From Bacillaceae bacterium JMAK1 (GTDB lineage Bacteria; Bacillota; Bacilli; Bacillales; Marinococcaceae), in the NCBI GenBank assembly GCA_012970285.1, contig JIBW01000007.1, positions 434,001 to 498,000 of the forward strand: a DNA stretch of 64,000 bases, written 5' to 3'. Made by a program: the position numbers and the translations under genes. A model generated the notes under the pieces. That model worked only from the letters and a program-made list of their open reading frames with translations, was not told where the DNA came from and ran no database searches. Below are positions 25,815-33,739 of the stretch, piece by piece. Numbering within the stretch: the stretch's first letter is position 1; each line of letters begins with the position of its first letter.

Positions 25815-26741
25815 TTATATCGTTAGATAAGGTTGCAACGTTCTGAGTTCTTCCACTGAAGCAATGTCACGTTCTTGCAAGGGGACGAACACTTTCGATT
25901 GCCTTATAAAACGTTGTTGAATTTCTTCTTTGTATCCGTCTTCAAGCTGCTTACGTTGCTTGAAAAATGCTGAGTCGTTCGCTTCATCAGGCAAGCATTT
26001 ATTCACAATCAAACCGCTCACATCCATCTGGTGCTTCTTTAATTGTTCAATCGCACGGTCCGTTTCTTCAATCGGAAGTTTCTCTGGTGTCAACACGTAT
26101 AGGAACCGTGTCTTTTCGTTGTCAAGTAACCATGTTCTTGCTAACGAAAACTTTCGTTTACGCTCCATTAACGTTTGATAAATCGGGTCTTCTACAGGCT
26201 CTCCATCATTGAGTAATGAACTGTAGTTGTCCGTGACCACTTTTCTACGCTTTAACATGCCATTAATCCATGCTTCCATAAGTTCAGGAAGGGTAAGCAA
26301 ACGAATGGTATGCCCGGTTGGAGCTGTATCGAAGATGATGGAATCATACGTTGACGTATGTTCCAAAATAATCGATACAAGTCTGTCAAAAAGGGCGCTT
26401 TCATCCGCGCCTGGAGAAGAGGCGGCTAAGTCGATTTGTCGGTGAACTTCAGGTAACCGATGAGCATGGACGAGCCCTTTGATGTTTTCTTTAACGCCTT
26501 TGATGTAGCGTTTGGATTCTTCTTGAGCGTTGATTTCAAGACCGTCTAGCTGTTTCGTAAGCGATGTGACTTTATGACCGATGCGCTTTTGAAACAGATC
26601 TTGAAGGTTGTGTGCTGGGTCTGTTGAAACGAGTAAGACGCGCTTGCCTTGGTCTGCTTGTTGTAATGCATAAGCGGAGGAGGACGTTGATTTACCAACG
26701 CCACCTTTCCCTCCGAAAAAAACAATCTTGTGTGTAGTCAT
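25815..26741 (-). CDS. ArsA/Get3-like ATPase
   Basis: A 308-residue soluble P-loop ATPase of the ArsA family with one ATPase unit. The deviant Walker A FFGGKGGVGKST is at residues 8-19, the A-loop region STDPAHNL at 39-46, and switch II DTAPTGHTIRLL near 140. No cysteine triad for arsenite is apparent and no ars genes are near. It is the third gene of an operon with CstA and a small Cys-Cys-ended protein, which points to a chaperone or assembly role at the membrane like Get3 rather than arsenic export; this is inference. Confidence 0.88.
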   Translation of the reverse strand: MTTHKIVFFGGKGGVGKSTSSSAYALQQADQGKRVLLVSTDPAHNLQDLFQKRIGHKVTSLTKQLDGLEINAQEESKRYIKGVKENIKGLVHAHRLPEVHRQIDLAASSPGADESALFDRLVSIILEHTSTYDSIIFDTAPTGHTIRLLTLPELMEAWINGMLKRRKVVTDNYSSLLNDGEPVEDPIYQTLMERKRKFSLARTWLLDNEKTRFLYVLTPEKLPIEETDRAIEQLKKHQMDVSGLIVNKCLPDEANDSAFFKQRKQLEDGYKEEIQQRFIRQSKVFVPLQERDIASVEELRTLQPYLTI

Positions 26742-26764
26742 CGTTCGTTCACCTCATGTAACGG

Positions 26765-27028
26765 TTAGCAACAACGAATTTGATCAAGAGGAGATTTCTC
26801 CATGCCCATTCGCAAGTGCCAGTCGTGAAATTGCTCGATTATATGGGGGTACATTTCAAGGGTATAATAGGAAACTGGATTCGGAAGACCGAGCATTTCC
26901 GAAAAGCAAAGTAAATGAAATAAGTCATCTTCATCTCGCAACTCACGCTTTACATCTGCTTTATGCGGAAGACTTAATACTTCGTCATACCACGCTAGTG
27001 CTTGAGCAATCTTTTTTGAGATGTTCAT
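26765..27028 (-). CDS. Small protein with C-terminal Cys-Cys (cory-CC-star type)
   Basis: An 87-residue helical protein ending in IRCC. It resembles what databases call cory-CC-star proteins, small proteins named for their terminal Cys-Cys. E. coli YbdD and YjiX, encoded with the CstA-type transporters, also end in Arg-Cys-Cys as I recall, so a shared role as a CstA partner is plausible. Central motif: LLCFSEMLGLPNPVSYYTLE. The gene sits between cstA and the ArsA-like gene with gaps of 9 and 23 bases; AGGAGAG precedes the ATG. No transmembrane segment. Confidence 0.75.
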   Translation of the reverse strand: MNISKKIAQALAWYDEVLSLPHKADVKRELRDEDDLFHLLCFSEMLGLPNPVSYYTLEMYPHIIEQFHDWHLRMGMEKSPLDQIRCC

Positions 27029-27037
27029 AATACTCTC

Positions 27038-28765
27038 CTATACGTCTAAATCTTGGTTGGAATCGTTCTTTTTGTTCTTAAAGATAAAGATCGCTTCAAA
27101 ACAGATCCATATCGCAAACACAAACACAACAGAACCGATTCCGAACAACAGCCATTCTCCTGCAGGTAACCATTCGGTCGTGATTTGAATGAACATCGCT
27201 GATAGTGTCATTGTCAGGAGGAAGATCATCGGTATGAGCGTGATGAAATAATTCCTTCCAAGTTTCCTGAGCCAAATGGTAATAAGAAGTAGTGTGATGC
27301 CTGCTAATAATTGGTTTTGTGTACCAAACAGAGGCCATAGAAGGTAACCACCTGAACCAAATCCACGATCATCGCCTGGCATCATCACGAGAGCCATACT
27401 AGATGCAACAGCAATTGATGTCGCAACGTGCTTCTTCGTTAGTGTAGGCACTTTGTACTCCGTTGCAAGTTCAGCGATAATGTAGCGCATTAAGCGAACC
27501 GACGTATCAAGTGTCGTTGCAGCAAAGCTAATGACGATGACAGCTACGATTGTCTGAGCAATGTGTGAAGGAATCATCAACCCTGTTGCAAGTTGACCTG
27601 CACCTTCAATGAAATTGTTCAAACCTGTTTCATTGGCTACGTTAAAACTTGTATAAGCTGCATTAAACGCATCGGCAGAAGCGAATAACGTCGTAACGGC
27701 AATGATTGAGAGTAATGCGAGTACCCCTTCACCGACAGCTCCTAAATAACCGACCATACGGGAATCTGGTTCTCGGCGAATTTGTTTGGATGACGTTCCA
27801 GAAGCAACGAGTGCGTGGAATCCAGAAATTGCACCACAAGCGACGGTGATGAATAACAATGGAAACCATGAAACATCGTCAACTGTACGCGTTGCAGGTG
27901 CGGTTACAGTAGGGTTTGATATGAAAATGGCAAGATAAAGCAAACCTAGACCGACGACAAACTGTTGGGCATTGATGTAGTCTCTTGGCTGTAATAATCG
28001 CCATACGGGTAAGGTCGACGCAAAATACACATAAATGAAAGAGACGACAATCCAAATTAAGAAAGCCATCGGAACGGCACCCATTCCAAGAACTGTACCT
28101 TCTGGTCCTCCAAAGTAACTCACTAAATCAATCTGTAAAATAGGAAATTGAGCGGCGAGCACTGCTGTACCATACATAATAACAAGTGCAATGATCGATG
28201 GGATGAGCATACTCTTTTGACGTTTGTGAATAGCAACCCCGATCCATAGAGCGATTGGTATTTGAATGAATATTGAGATAACACTTGCCGGGAAGCTAAT
28301 AAAAAGGTTGGCAACGACCCAAGCGAACACGGCATTCACCATAACGACAAGAAGTAAAATGATGAATAAAAATAGGAGCTTGCCACGACGGCCAATGAGT
28401 TTATTGGCGATCGTTCCGACGGATTGTCCTTTGTTACGAACCGATAATGCGAGTGCGCCAAAGTCATGAACACCTGCTGCGAATACAGTTCCAAGAACAA
28501 CCCATATAAAGGCAGGTAACCAACCCCAATACACAGCGATGGCAGGTCCTAAAATTGGTGCAGCTCCAGCGACTGACGTAAAGTGGTGCGCCCAAACAAT
28601 GGACCTCTTCGTTGGGACAAAATCAACCCCGTCATTGTATTTCTCTGCAGGGGTTTGGAAATTTGGGTCTAGTCTGAATACTTTCTCGGCAATGTATTTA
28701 GAATAATAGCGATAACCGAGAGCAAATACGATCATTCCAATTAAAGCTAAACCAATACCAGGCAT
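27038..28765 (-). CDS. cstA: Carbon starvation protein CstA-family transporter
   Basis: A 575-residue membrane protein with about 16 hydrophobic helices. CstA homologues import pyruvate or peptides during carbon starvation. Family segments: VPTKRSIVWAHHFTSVAGAA near residue 50, GPAIAVYWGWLPAFIWVVLG, AAGVHDFGALALSVRNKG and the C-terminal GGYLLWPLFGTQNQLLAGIT. The ATG at 28765 follows AAAGGAG at 9 bases. First gene of a three-gene operon with the CC-tail protein and the ArsA-like ATPase. No clear catabolite-response element was found upstream. Confidence 0.9.
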   Translation of the reverse strand: MPGIGLALIGMIVFALGYRYYSKYIAEKVFRLDPNFQTPAEKYNDGVDFVPTKRSIVWAHHFTSVAGAAPILGPAIAVYWGWLPAFIWVVLGTVFAAGVHDFGALALSVRNKGQSVGTIANKLIGRRGKLLFLFIILLLVVMVNAVFAWVVANLFISFPASVISIFIQIPIALWIGVAIHKRQKSMLIPSIIALVIMYGTAVLAAQFPILQIDLVSYFGGPEGTVLGMGAVPMAFLIWIVVSFIYVYFASTLPVWRLLQPRDYINAQQFVVGLGLLYLAIFISNPTVTAPATRTVDDVSWFPLLFITVACGAISGFHALVASGTSSKQIRREPDSRMVGYLGAVGEGVLALLSIIAVTTLFASADAFNAAYTSFNVANETGLNNFIEGAGQLATGLMIPSHIAQTIVAVIVISFAATTLDTSVRLMRYIIAELATEYKVPTLTKKHVATSIAVASSMALVMMPGDDRGFGSGGYLLWPLFGTQNQLLAGITLLLITIWLRKLGRNYFITLIPMIFLLTMTLSAMFIQITTEWLPAGEWLLFGIGSVVFVFAIWICFEAIFIFKNKKNDSNQDLDV

Positions 28766-28928
28766 GATCAAACGCTCCTTTCAAACGTGTTACGCTTAAG
28801 TATAAAGCCTTGTTCAACAATTTTGTAGGATTTATTTACAAAGTATTTAAAAGCACACCGTTAAAACGATACAATATTTTAAAAATTCGGTTGCATTAAC
28901 GGTGGGTTCATGGTAATTTAGAGTGGAA

Positions 28929-28947
28929 AAAGTGAATATGATTCACT
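28929..28947. promoter_or_regulatory. Inverted repeat in the upstream region of the cold-shock gene
   Basis: AAGTGAAT and ATTCACTT, a perfect 8-bp pair separated by 3 bases, lie 32 bases before the cspB start. It could be an operator or an mRNA leader stem; nothing shows which. Confidence 0.4.
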
Positions 28948-28978
28948 TGAGATTTAAATGTAAGGAGGCCTTTATCCG

Positions 28979-29176
28979 ATGAAAGGCACAGTAAAGTGGT
29001 TTAACGCAGAAAAAGGTTTTGGGTTTATCGAAAGAGAAGACGGGGACGACGTATTTGTACATTTCTCAGCGATTCAAACAGATGGGTTTAAGACTCTCGA
29101 AGATGGTGAAACTGTAGAATTTGAAATCGTCGAAGGTGACAGAGGCCCGCAAGCGGCTAACGTTGTGCGTCCATAG
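28979..29176 (+). CDS. cspB: Cold-shock protein, CspB family
   Basis: A 65-residue single cold-shock domain that binds single-stranded RNA and DNA and keeps mRNA unfolded in the cold. RNP1 (KGFGFIE, residues 13-19) and RNP2 (VFVHFSAI, 26-33) are intact, and length is exactly typical. A strong AAGGAGG site precedes the ATG. Regulation probably involves the mRNA leader, where an inverted repeat is seen. The symbol is chosen by similarity; bacilli usually have several paralogues. Confidence 0.93.
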   Translation: MKGTVKWFNAEKGFGFIEREDGDDVFVHFSAIQTDGFKTLEDGETVEFEIVEGDRGPQAANVVRP

Positions 29177-29192
29177 AGATTAATAAAGTTGG

Positions 29193-29229
29193 AAGCGGTT
29201 GCATCGTTGCACCGCTTTTTCTTTTTTTG
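29193..29229 (+). terminator. Terminator of cspB
   Basis: AAGCGGT (29193-29199) pairs with ACCGCTT (29211-29217) and is followed by a long T-rich run. Confidence 0.85.
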
Positions 29230-29246
29230 GTGGATCTAATAGGATA

Positions 29247-29288
29247 GGGGGGAACTGCCAAACAAACGTTTTGGCAGTGAATGCGATG
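29247..29288 (+). promoter_or_regulatory. Ribosome binding site separated from the GNAT start by a hairpin
   Basis: GGGGGG (29247-29252) is followed by a perfect 9-bp stem, ACTGCCAAA (29254-29262) with TTTGGCAGT (29270-29278), then 7 bases and ATG at 29286. Linear spacing is 33 bases; with the stem folded about 8 bases remain unpaired. The arrangement repeats that seen before tdh. Confidence 0.6.
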
Positions 29289-29840
29289 TTTAATATAAAA
29301 GTCAATGAACATATACAGATTCATCTTATTGAAATGAACCATATTGAAGCGATGTATCAGGCCGTACATAACTCAAGAGGGCATTTAAGACGTTGGCTTC
29401 CTTGGGTTGATCAGGTAAAATCAATATATGACTATCAACCAATTATAGGTTCTTGGCTCCAACAATTTGCAGAAGGTAGAGGGTTTCAAGCGGGAATTCG
29501 TTATGATGGAGAATTTGTCGGGATGATTGGTCTTCATGATATTGACTGGGCAAGTCGTAAGACGACAATGGGCTACTGGTTGTCACAGCAGGCTGTTGGC
29601 AAAGGTATTATGACAAAAGCCGTTGATGCTTGTCTTCATGTCCTATTCGAAGAATATCAACTAAACCGTGTACAAATTAATTGCGGAGTCGAAAACTTTG
29701 AAAGTCAAGGAATTCCGAAGCGATTAGGGTTTGAGTTGGAAGGGATCGTTAAAGACGGAGAGTGGCTATACGACCACTATCATGACTTATATCAATATAG
29801 TCTTTTACGCGCAACTTGGTTGGAGCGACAACAGGAATAG
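29286..29840 (+). CDS. GNAT acetyltransferase, RimJ/RimL-like
   Basis: A 184-residue N-acetyltransferase of the RimJ/RimL/SpeG group. Seen: YQAVHNSRGHLRRWLPWVDQ near the N-terminus, MGYWLSQQAVGKGIMTKAVD, the acetyl-CoA-binding segment (near residue 105), and GVENFESQGIPKRLGFELEG. Such enzymes acetylate ribosomal protein N-termini, amino groups of amino acids or antibiotics; the target here is unknown. MFNIKVN at 29286 aligns with the family start and the longer frame from 29199 runs through the cspB terminator. The start lies behind a hairpin. Confidence 0.85.
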   Translation: MFNIKVNEHIQIHLIEMNHIEAMYQAVHNSRGHLRRWLPWVDQVKSIYDYQPIIGSWLQQFAEGRGFQAGIRYDGEFVGMIGLHDIDWASRKTTMGYWLSQQAVGKGIMTKAVDACLHVLFEEYQLNRVQINCGVENFESQGIPKRLGFELEGIVKDGEWLYDHYHDLYQYSLLRATWLERQQE

Positions 29841-29863
29841 AGGAAAGGGAAGAACGTTGTCCG

Positions 29864-30325
29864 ATGGAAACAAATGATTATTTAGCATTTAAGAAATATG
29901 ATCATCTGATCGTCAGTGTTTTATTTACGATCGCTTATTTTTTGTACATTTTTGCAATGGCTTCATTTTCATTTCCTGCGGTGCTAATGATCATTGCTGT
30001 TATTTTTATCGCTTGGGCGTCTTTGGAACGTAAGAATAAAAGAGCACTTATTGCACAAATTGTTCCTAAGTATAAAGAAGTGATGAATTTTGAGCAGATC
30101 ATTGCCCCAGAAGCACATCACAACTATCGCATTAGTCTGCGAATTAGTTTACTACTTGTTGGAACGGCTTTGTTCGTCATTTCGATCCTGCAATCATTTG
30201 GGACGATTCAAGTTGATGAGACAATGCTTACGTTACCTGTTATTTACCCAATTGCACTCGTTGTTGTTAATCTGAACGTGCATTCGAGGTACAAACGGAT
30301 GTTAGCTGAACGCAATTTGTCATAA
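29864..30325 (+). CDS. Four-helix membrane protein of unknown function
   Basis: A 153-residue protein with two pairs of hydrophobic helices (roughly residues 15-50 and 95-145) separated by a soluble loop containing ERKNKRALIAQIVPKYKEV. I do not recognise a family. It starts 23 bases after the GNAT gene and is probably co-transcribed. The start ATG has GAAAGGGA about 13 bases upstream, a little far. Confidence 0.6.
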   Translation: METNDYLAFKKYDHLIVSVLFTIAYFLYIFAMASFSFPAVLMIIAVIFIAWASLERKNKRALIAQIVPKYKEVMNFEQIIAPEAHHNYRISLRISLLLVGTALFVISILQSFGTIQVDETMLTLPVIYPIALVVVNLNVHSRYKRMLAERNLS

Positions 30326-30340
30326 AAAGTGACATCTAGC

Positions 30341-30398
30341 CGTATGAGTGAGGAATAGAGATAATTAGTAAGCTTTAGTTATCTCACTTGCTCGTACG
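30341..30398 (+). other. Two-part inverted repeat, possible RNA structure
   Basis: CGTATGAG (30341-30348) can pair with CTCGTACG (30391-30398), and a nested 10-bp stem, 30358-30367 with 30376-30385, forms inside with an 8-base loop. There is no T run. It lies between the membrane-protein gene and ehuB and could be a processed mRNA end or leader element. Confidence 0.4.
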
Positions 30399-30451
30399 AC
30401 TTCTTAGCTCAATAGTCGCAATTAACAGGTAATATATACGAATCAGTAAGT

Positions 30452-30479
30452 TTGAACCATTTTTAATATATGATAAGAT
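30452..30479 (+). promoter_or_regulatory. Likely sigma-A promoter of ehuBCDA
   Basis: TTGAAC (30452-30457) and TAAGAT (30474-30479) with a 16-base spacer lie 82 bases before ehuB. Confidence 0.5.
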
Positions 30480-30561
30480 AAGAAAAAGCTACGAGTCATA
30501 CTTAATTCTAGGACAACGTAGTATCAGGTAAATAATAAGAATTTTAAGGGGAGATTAACGA

Positions 30562-31443
30562 ATGCGAAAATTCGGTCTTATTTTGTTTCCTGCTGCAATT
30601 TTAGCGCTTGCTGCATGTGGAACGAGCACTTCAGTAGAGGACTTTCAAGAAAACGGGGTAACGTTAGGTGTTGCCAATGAAGAGCCGTACGGATACATAG
30701 ACACAAGCACAAACGAAGCAACTGGAGCGAGTGCAGAAATTGCTCGAGCTGTATTTGAGCGTATGGGTGTTGAAGTCATTGATGCGGAAGTAGCAGATTG
30801 GGATAACCTTATTCCTAGTTTGAATGCTGGCAACTATGATGTTGTTACGGCAGGTATGGACGTACAACCAGAACGTTGCGAAAACGCTTCTTTTGGTGAT
30901 ATTGAATATAGTTATGGTGAAGGAATGGCAGTACAAGCGGGCAACCCACTGGATCTTCACAGTTATGAAGATGCTGTTGAAGCAGGGGCGACTATTTCAG
31001 TTATGTCTGGAGCGAATCAATTCGGCATGCTAGAAGCGATTGCTGAAGAGCAGGGTCTCGATCCTGAGGCAGACTTGAACGTTATGCCAGCGAACGATAT
31101 TCCAGGTAACATTGCTGCGGTTGAGTCAGGGGATGCAGATGTTACGATGATGACAGATGCAACGATGAATGCAGCAATTGCGACTGCAGACGAGAACCTA
31201 ATTGAACAACCTGAGAACTTTACGAATCCAGTTATTGAGGGGGAAGAGCAAGTTGCATATGGTGCAGCGCTATTCCGTGACGATGATGATGAATTGCGTG
31301 AAGCGTACAATGAAGCATTAGCAGATTTGCAAGGTAGTGATGAGTTTGTCGCAATCTTAGAAGAATTCGGGTTTAGTGCAGACAATGTCGTTGAAGGCGT
31401 AACAACAGAAGAACGTTGCAATGCAGGTGGAGATGAAGGCTAA
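30562..31443 (+). CDS. ehuB: Ectoine/hydroxyectoine-binding lipoprotein EhuB
   Basis: A 293-residue solute-binding protein of the amino-acid (family 3) type. The lipobox LAAC anchors it. The pattern NYDVVTAGMDVQPERC and AGNPLDLHSYEDAVE is characteristic of EhuB of ectoine uptake systems rather than general amino-acid receptors. It would capture ectoines outside the cell for use as osmoprotectants or nutrients. The mature protein is very acidic, fitting a saline habitat. It is first in ehuBCDA and followed by a hairpin that probably makes it more abundant than the membrane parts. AAGGGGAG precedes the ATG. Confidence 0.88.
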   Translation: MRKFGLILFPAAILALAACGTSTSVEDFQENGVTLGVANEEPYGYIDTSTNEATGASAEIARAVFERMGVEVIDAEVADWDNLIPSLNAGNYDVVTAGMDVQPERCENASFGDIEYSYGEGMAVQAGNPLDLHSYEDAVEAGATISVMSGANQFGMLEAIAEEQGLDPEADLNVMPANDIPGNIAAVESGDADVTMMTDATMNAAIATADENLIEQPENFTNPVIEGEEQVAYGAALFRDDDDELREAYNEALADLQGSDEFVAILEEFGFSADNVVEGVTTEERCNAGGDEG

Positions 31444-31462
31444 GCGTAAGCTTTAATCGATG

Positions 31463-31497
31463 AAGCACGGCGGGAATACAAACGTCCGTGCTTTTTT
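31463..31497 (+). terminator. Intra-operon terminator/attenuator between ehuB and ehuC
   Basis: AAGCACGG (31463-31470) pairs with CCGTGCTT (31486-31493), followed by TTTTTT. Partial termination here would lower ehuCDA expression relative to the binding protein. Confidence 0.75.
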
Positions 31498-31533
31498 ACA
31501 TCACAAGATTAAGCAAGAAAGAGGAGACTGAAG

Positions 31534-32202
31534 ATGTTCACTAACATCGATACATTTTTGCCGTATATATTAGGTGGATTGACGACGACCGTACAAGCAT
31601 TTCTGTTTGGTGCAGTTCTCGCGTATTCGATTGCAATTGTCGCAGGTTTGGCAAGGACGAGTCGGCTTGCAATTGTACGTGGCGTAGCAACGGTTTTTGT
31701 TGAACTTTTTCGTGGAACTTCTTTACTCGTGCAAATGTTTTTCTTTGCGTTTGCTTTTCCAGCGTTAATGCCCTTTACAATGTCGACATTTATCGCTGGT
31801 GGTTTGGCACTCGGATTGAACTACGGTGCGTATGCATCAGAAGTCGTTAGAGGTGCAGTACTTGCTGTACCGAAAGGGCAAAAAGAAGCTGCGATTTCTT
31901 TAAATATGTCTAAGTTTCAGACGATGCGAAGAGTCGTTTTGCCTCAAGCGTTTCGTCTCATGTTGCCAGGGCTTGGAAACAATGCGATTGAACTCTTAAA
32001 AGGGACGTCACTCGTTTACTTTATCTCTCTAGCAGATATGACGTTCAACGCGAATATCTTAAGAAGTTCTAACACGTCACTCGTATCACAAGTTGAGATT
32101 TATACGTATTTGTTGCTCGTTTATTTCGTGCTGGCGTTGCCGCTCGTCTTCCTTACTCGTTGGCTTGAGAAACGCGCTTCGAAAGGAGTGAGTACAGCAT
32201 GA
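31534..32202 (+). CDS. ehuC: Ectoine/hydroxyectoine ABC transporter permease EhuC
   Basis: A 222-residue permease of the His/Glu/Gln-type ABC importers with five hydrophobic helices. The ATPase-contact EAA loop is AAISLNMSKFQTMRRVVLPQA (near residue 120). It pairs with EhuD to form the membrane channel for ectoines. GAGGAG precedes the ATG; the end overlaps the EhuD start by ATGA, so translation is coupled. Confidence 0.88.
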   Translation: MFTNIDTFLPYILGGLTTTVQAFLFGAVLAYSIAIVAGLARTSRLAIVRGVATVFVELFRGTSLLVQMFFFAFAFPALMPFTMSTFIAGGLALGLNYGAYASEVVRGAVLAVPKGQKEAAISLNMSKFQTMRRVVLPQAFRLMLPGLGNNAIELLKGTSLVYFISLADMTFNANILRSSNTSLVSQVEIYTYLLLVYFVLALPLVFLTRWLEKRASKGVSTA

Positions 32203-32867
32203 CTTGGGATTGGGCATTTGCATTTGAGATATTTCCAAGAATACTACAAGGTGTTGGCGTAACGATTGGTGCGACGTTTTCTGCCTTTGCAATTTCATTA
32301 ACACTTGGGCTAGTTTTAACGTTACTTAGAAGATCATCGTTCAAACCGTTATCGTTAACCATTGCAGGAATTATTGAGTTTATTCGAGTGACACCGCCGC
32401 TTGTACAGCTTTTCTTCGTATATTTTGCATTTGATATGGGTCCTTTTTTAACAGGTGCGATTGTGCTCGGTGTTCATTACAGTACGTATGTGTCTGAAGT
32501 TTATCGCTCAGGAATTAATTCAGTTCCAAAAAGCCAATGGGAAGCAAGTCGAGCATTAAATTTTTCACCTGTTCAGACGTGGCGGAAAGTCGTGTTACCA
32601 CAAGCGATTCCTCCAATTATTCCTATGCTCGGGAATTACTTAATTATCTTATTCAAAGAAACGCCTTTACTAATGGGGATTTATGTAACAGAAATGATGA
32701 TGATTGCTCGTTCTATTGGTGCGGAAACGTATCGCTTCTTAGAACCAATCACGATTGTAGGGTTTATATTCCTCGTTCTAAGCTATCCATGTGCACTATT
32801 CATTCGATATTTAGAACGTAAATCTGGTCAAATTCCTGGAAGTGCTGAAAAAGGAGTGAAAGCATGA
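32199..32867 (+). CDS. ehuD: Ectoine/hydroxyectoine ABC transporter permease EhuD
   Basis: A 222-residue second permease with the same fold as EhuC. EAA loop: ASRALNFSPVQTWRKVVLPQ. It overlaps ehuC at its start and ehuA at its end (ATGA both times), so the three form one translational unit. It transports ectoine or hydroxyectoine across the cytoplasmic membrane with EhuC; the assignment rests on the operon and EhuB. Confidence 0.88.
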   Translation: MTWDWAFAFEIFPRILQGVGVTIGATFSAFAISLTLGLVLTLLRRSSFKPLSLTIAGIIEFIRVTPPLVQLFFVYFAFDMGPFLTGAIVLGVHYSTYVSEVYRSGINSVPKSQWEASRALNFSPVQTWRKVVLPQAIPPIIPMLGNYLIILFKETPLLMGIYVTEMMMIARSIGAETYRFLEPITIVGFIFLVLSYPCALFIRYLERKSGQIPGSAEKGVKA

Positions 32868-33670
32868 CAGAACTAGCAGAGAACCTAGAACCGGCACGAG
32901 AGGTGATCGTTCGGTACAATAACGTTAAGAAAGCGTTTGGTAACAATATTGTTCTAAATGATTTAAACCTTGATGTATATAAAGGAGAGAAAGTTGCGCT
33001 GATTGGACCATCAGGTTCAGGAAAGACAACAATTATACGTATGTTAATGACGCTCGAACAACCATCATCAGGAACGATTGAAATTGATGGTGAGCAACTT
33101 TGGCATAAAGAAGTAAATGGTCAATTAAAGGATGCGGATGAAAAGCATCTACGAAAAGTCCGTGGAAAAATTGGCATGGTGTTTCAGCAGTACAACTTAT
33201 TTCCGCATATGTCGATTATGCGGAACTGTACAGAAGCACCCATTCACGTTTTAGGTCTACCAAAAGATGAAGCGAAAGAGCGTGCACTGCAAATGTTACA
33301 AAAGGTTGGATTAAGTGACAAAGTGGATATGTACCCTTCACAGCTTTCTGGTGGACAGCAGCAACGTGTTGCCATTGCTAGGTCCCTCGTTATGCAACCA
33401 AAAGTCATGTTGTTTGACGAAGTGACGGCAGCCTTAGATCCGGAGCTCGTTGGAGAAGTGCTTGAGGTCATTAAAGATATTGCATCTGAAGGTGAAACGA
33501 CGATGATGCTCATAACTCATGAGATGGATTTCGCTCGTGATGTAGCTGATCGCGTATTATTTTTAGACAATGGTTTGATTGCAGAGCACGGCACACCTTA
33601 CGATGTTATTGAAAATCCACAAAGTGATCGTTTGAAATCATTTCTCGGTCGATTTAATAGTGCTCACTAA
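32864..33670 (+). CDS. ehuA: Ectoine/hydroxyectoine ABC transporter ATPase EhuA
   Basis: A 268-residue ABC ATPase of the polar amino-acid class that powers the EhuCD channel. Walker A GPSGSGKTT (near residue 46), the Q-loop VFQQYNLFPH, signature LSGGQQQR and Walker B VMLFDEVTAALD are intact, as is the switch His in LITHEM. Last gene of the operon, followed by a terminator. Confidence 0.9.
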   Translation: MTELAENLEPAREVIVRYNNVKKAFGNNIVLNDLNLDVYKGEKVALIGPSGSGKTTIIRMLMTLEQPSSGTIEIDGEQLWHKEVNGQLKDADEKHLRKVRGKIGMVFQQYNLFPHMSIMRNCTEAPIHVLGLPKDEAKERALQMLQKVGLSDKVDMYPSQLSGGQQQRVAIARSLVMQPKVMLFDEVTAALDPELVGEVLEVIKDIASEGETTMMLITHEMDFARDVADRVLFLDNGLIAEHGTPYDVIENPQSDRLKSFLGRFNSAH

Positions 33671-33675
33671 AGTAG

Positions 33676-33707
33676 AAGGCTTTGGGAATTTCCCGAAGCC
33701 TTTTTTT
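33676..33707 (+). terminator. Terminator of ehuBCDA
   Basis: A 12-bp stem with one G-U pair (33676-33687 with 33691-33702) is followed by seven T. Confidence 0.88.
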
Positions 33708-33739
33708 ACGTTATGATAAGAGCTAGGTGGTGAATAGAG

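Noticed and set aside
25815-26741. Arsenic resistance locus
   Set aside because: Only the ATPase resembles ArsA; there is no arsB, arsC, arsR or arsenite Cys triad nearby.
33671-33739. TPP riboswitch before thiM
   Set aside because: The gap is 69 bases, contains a terminator, and has none of the conserved riboswitch core.
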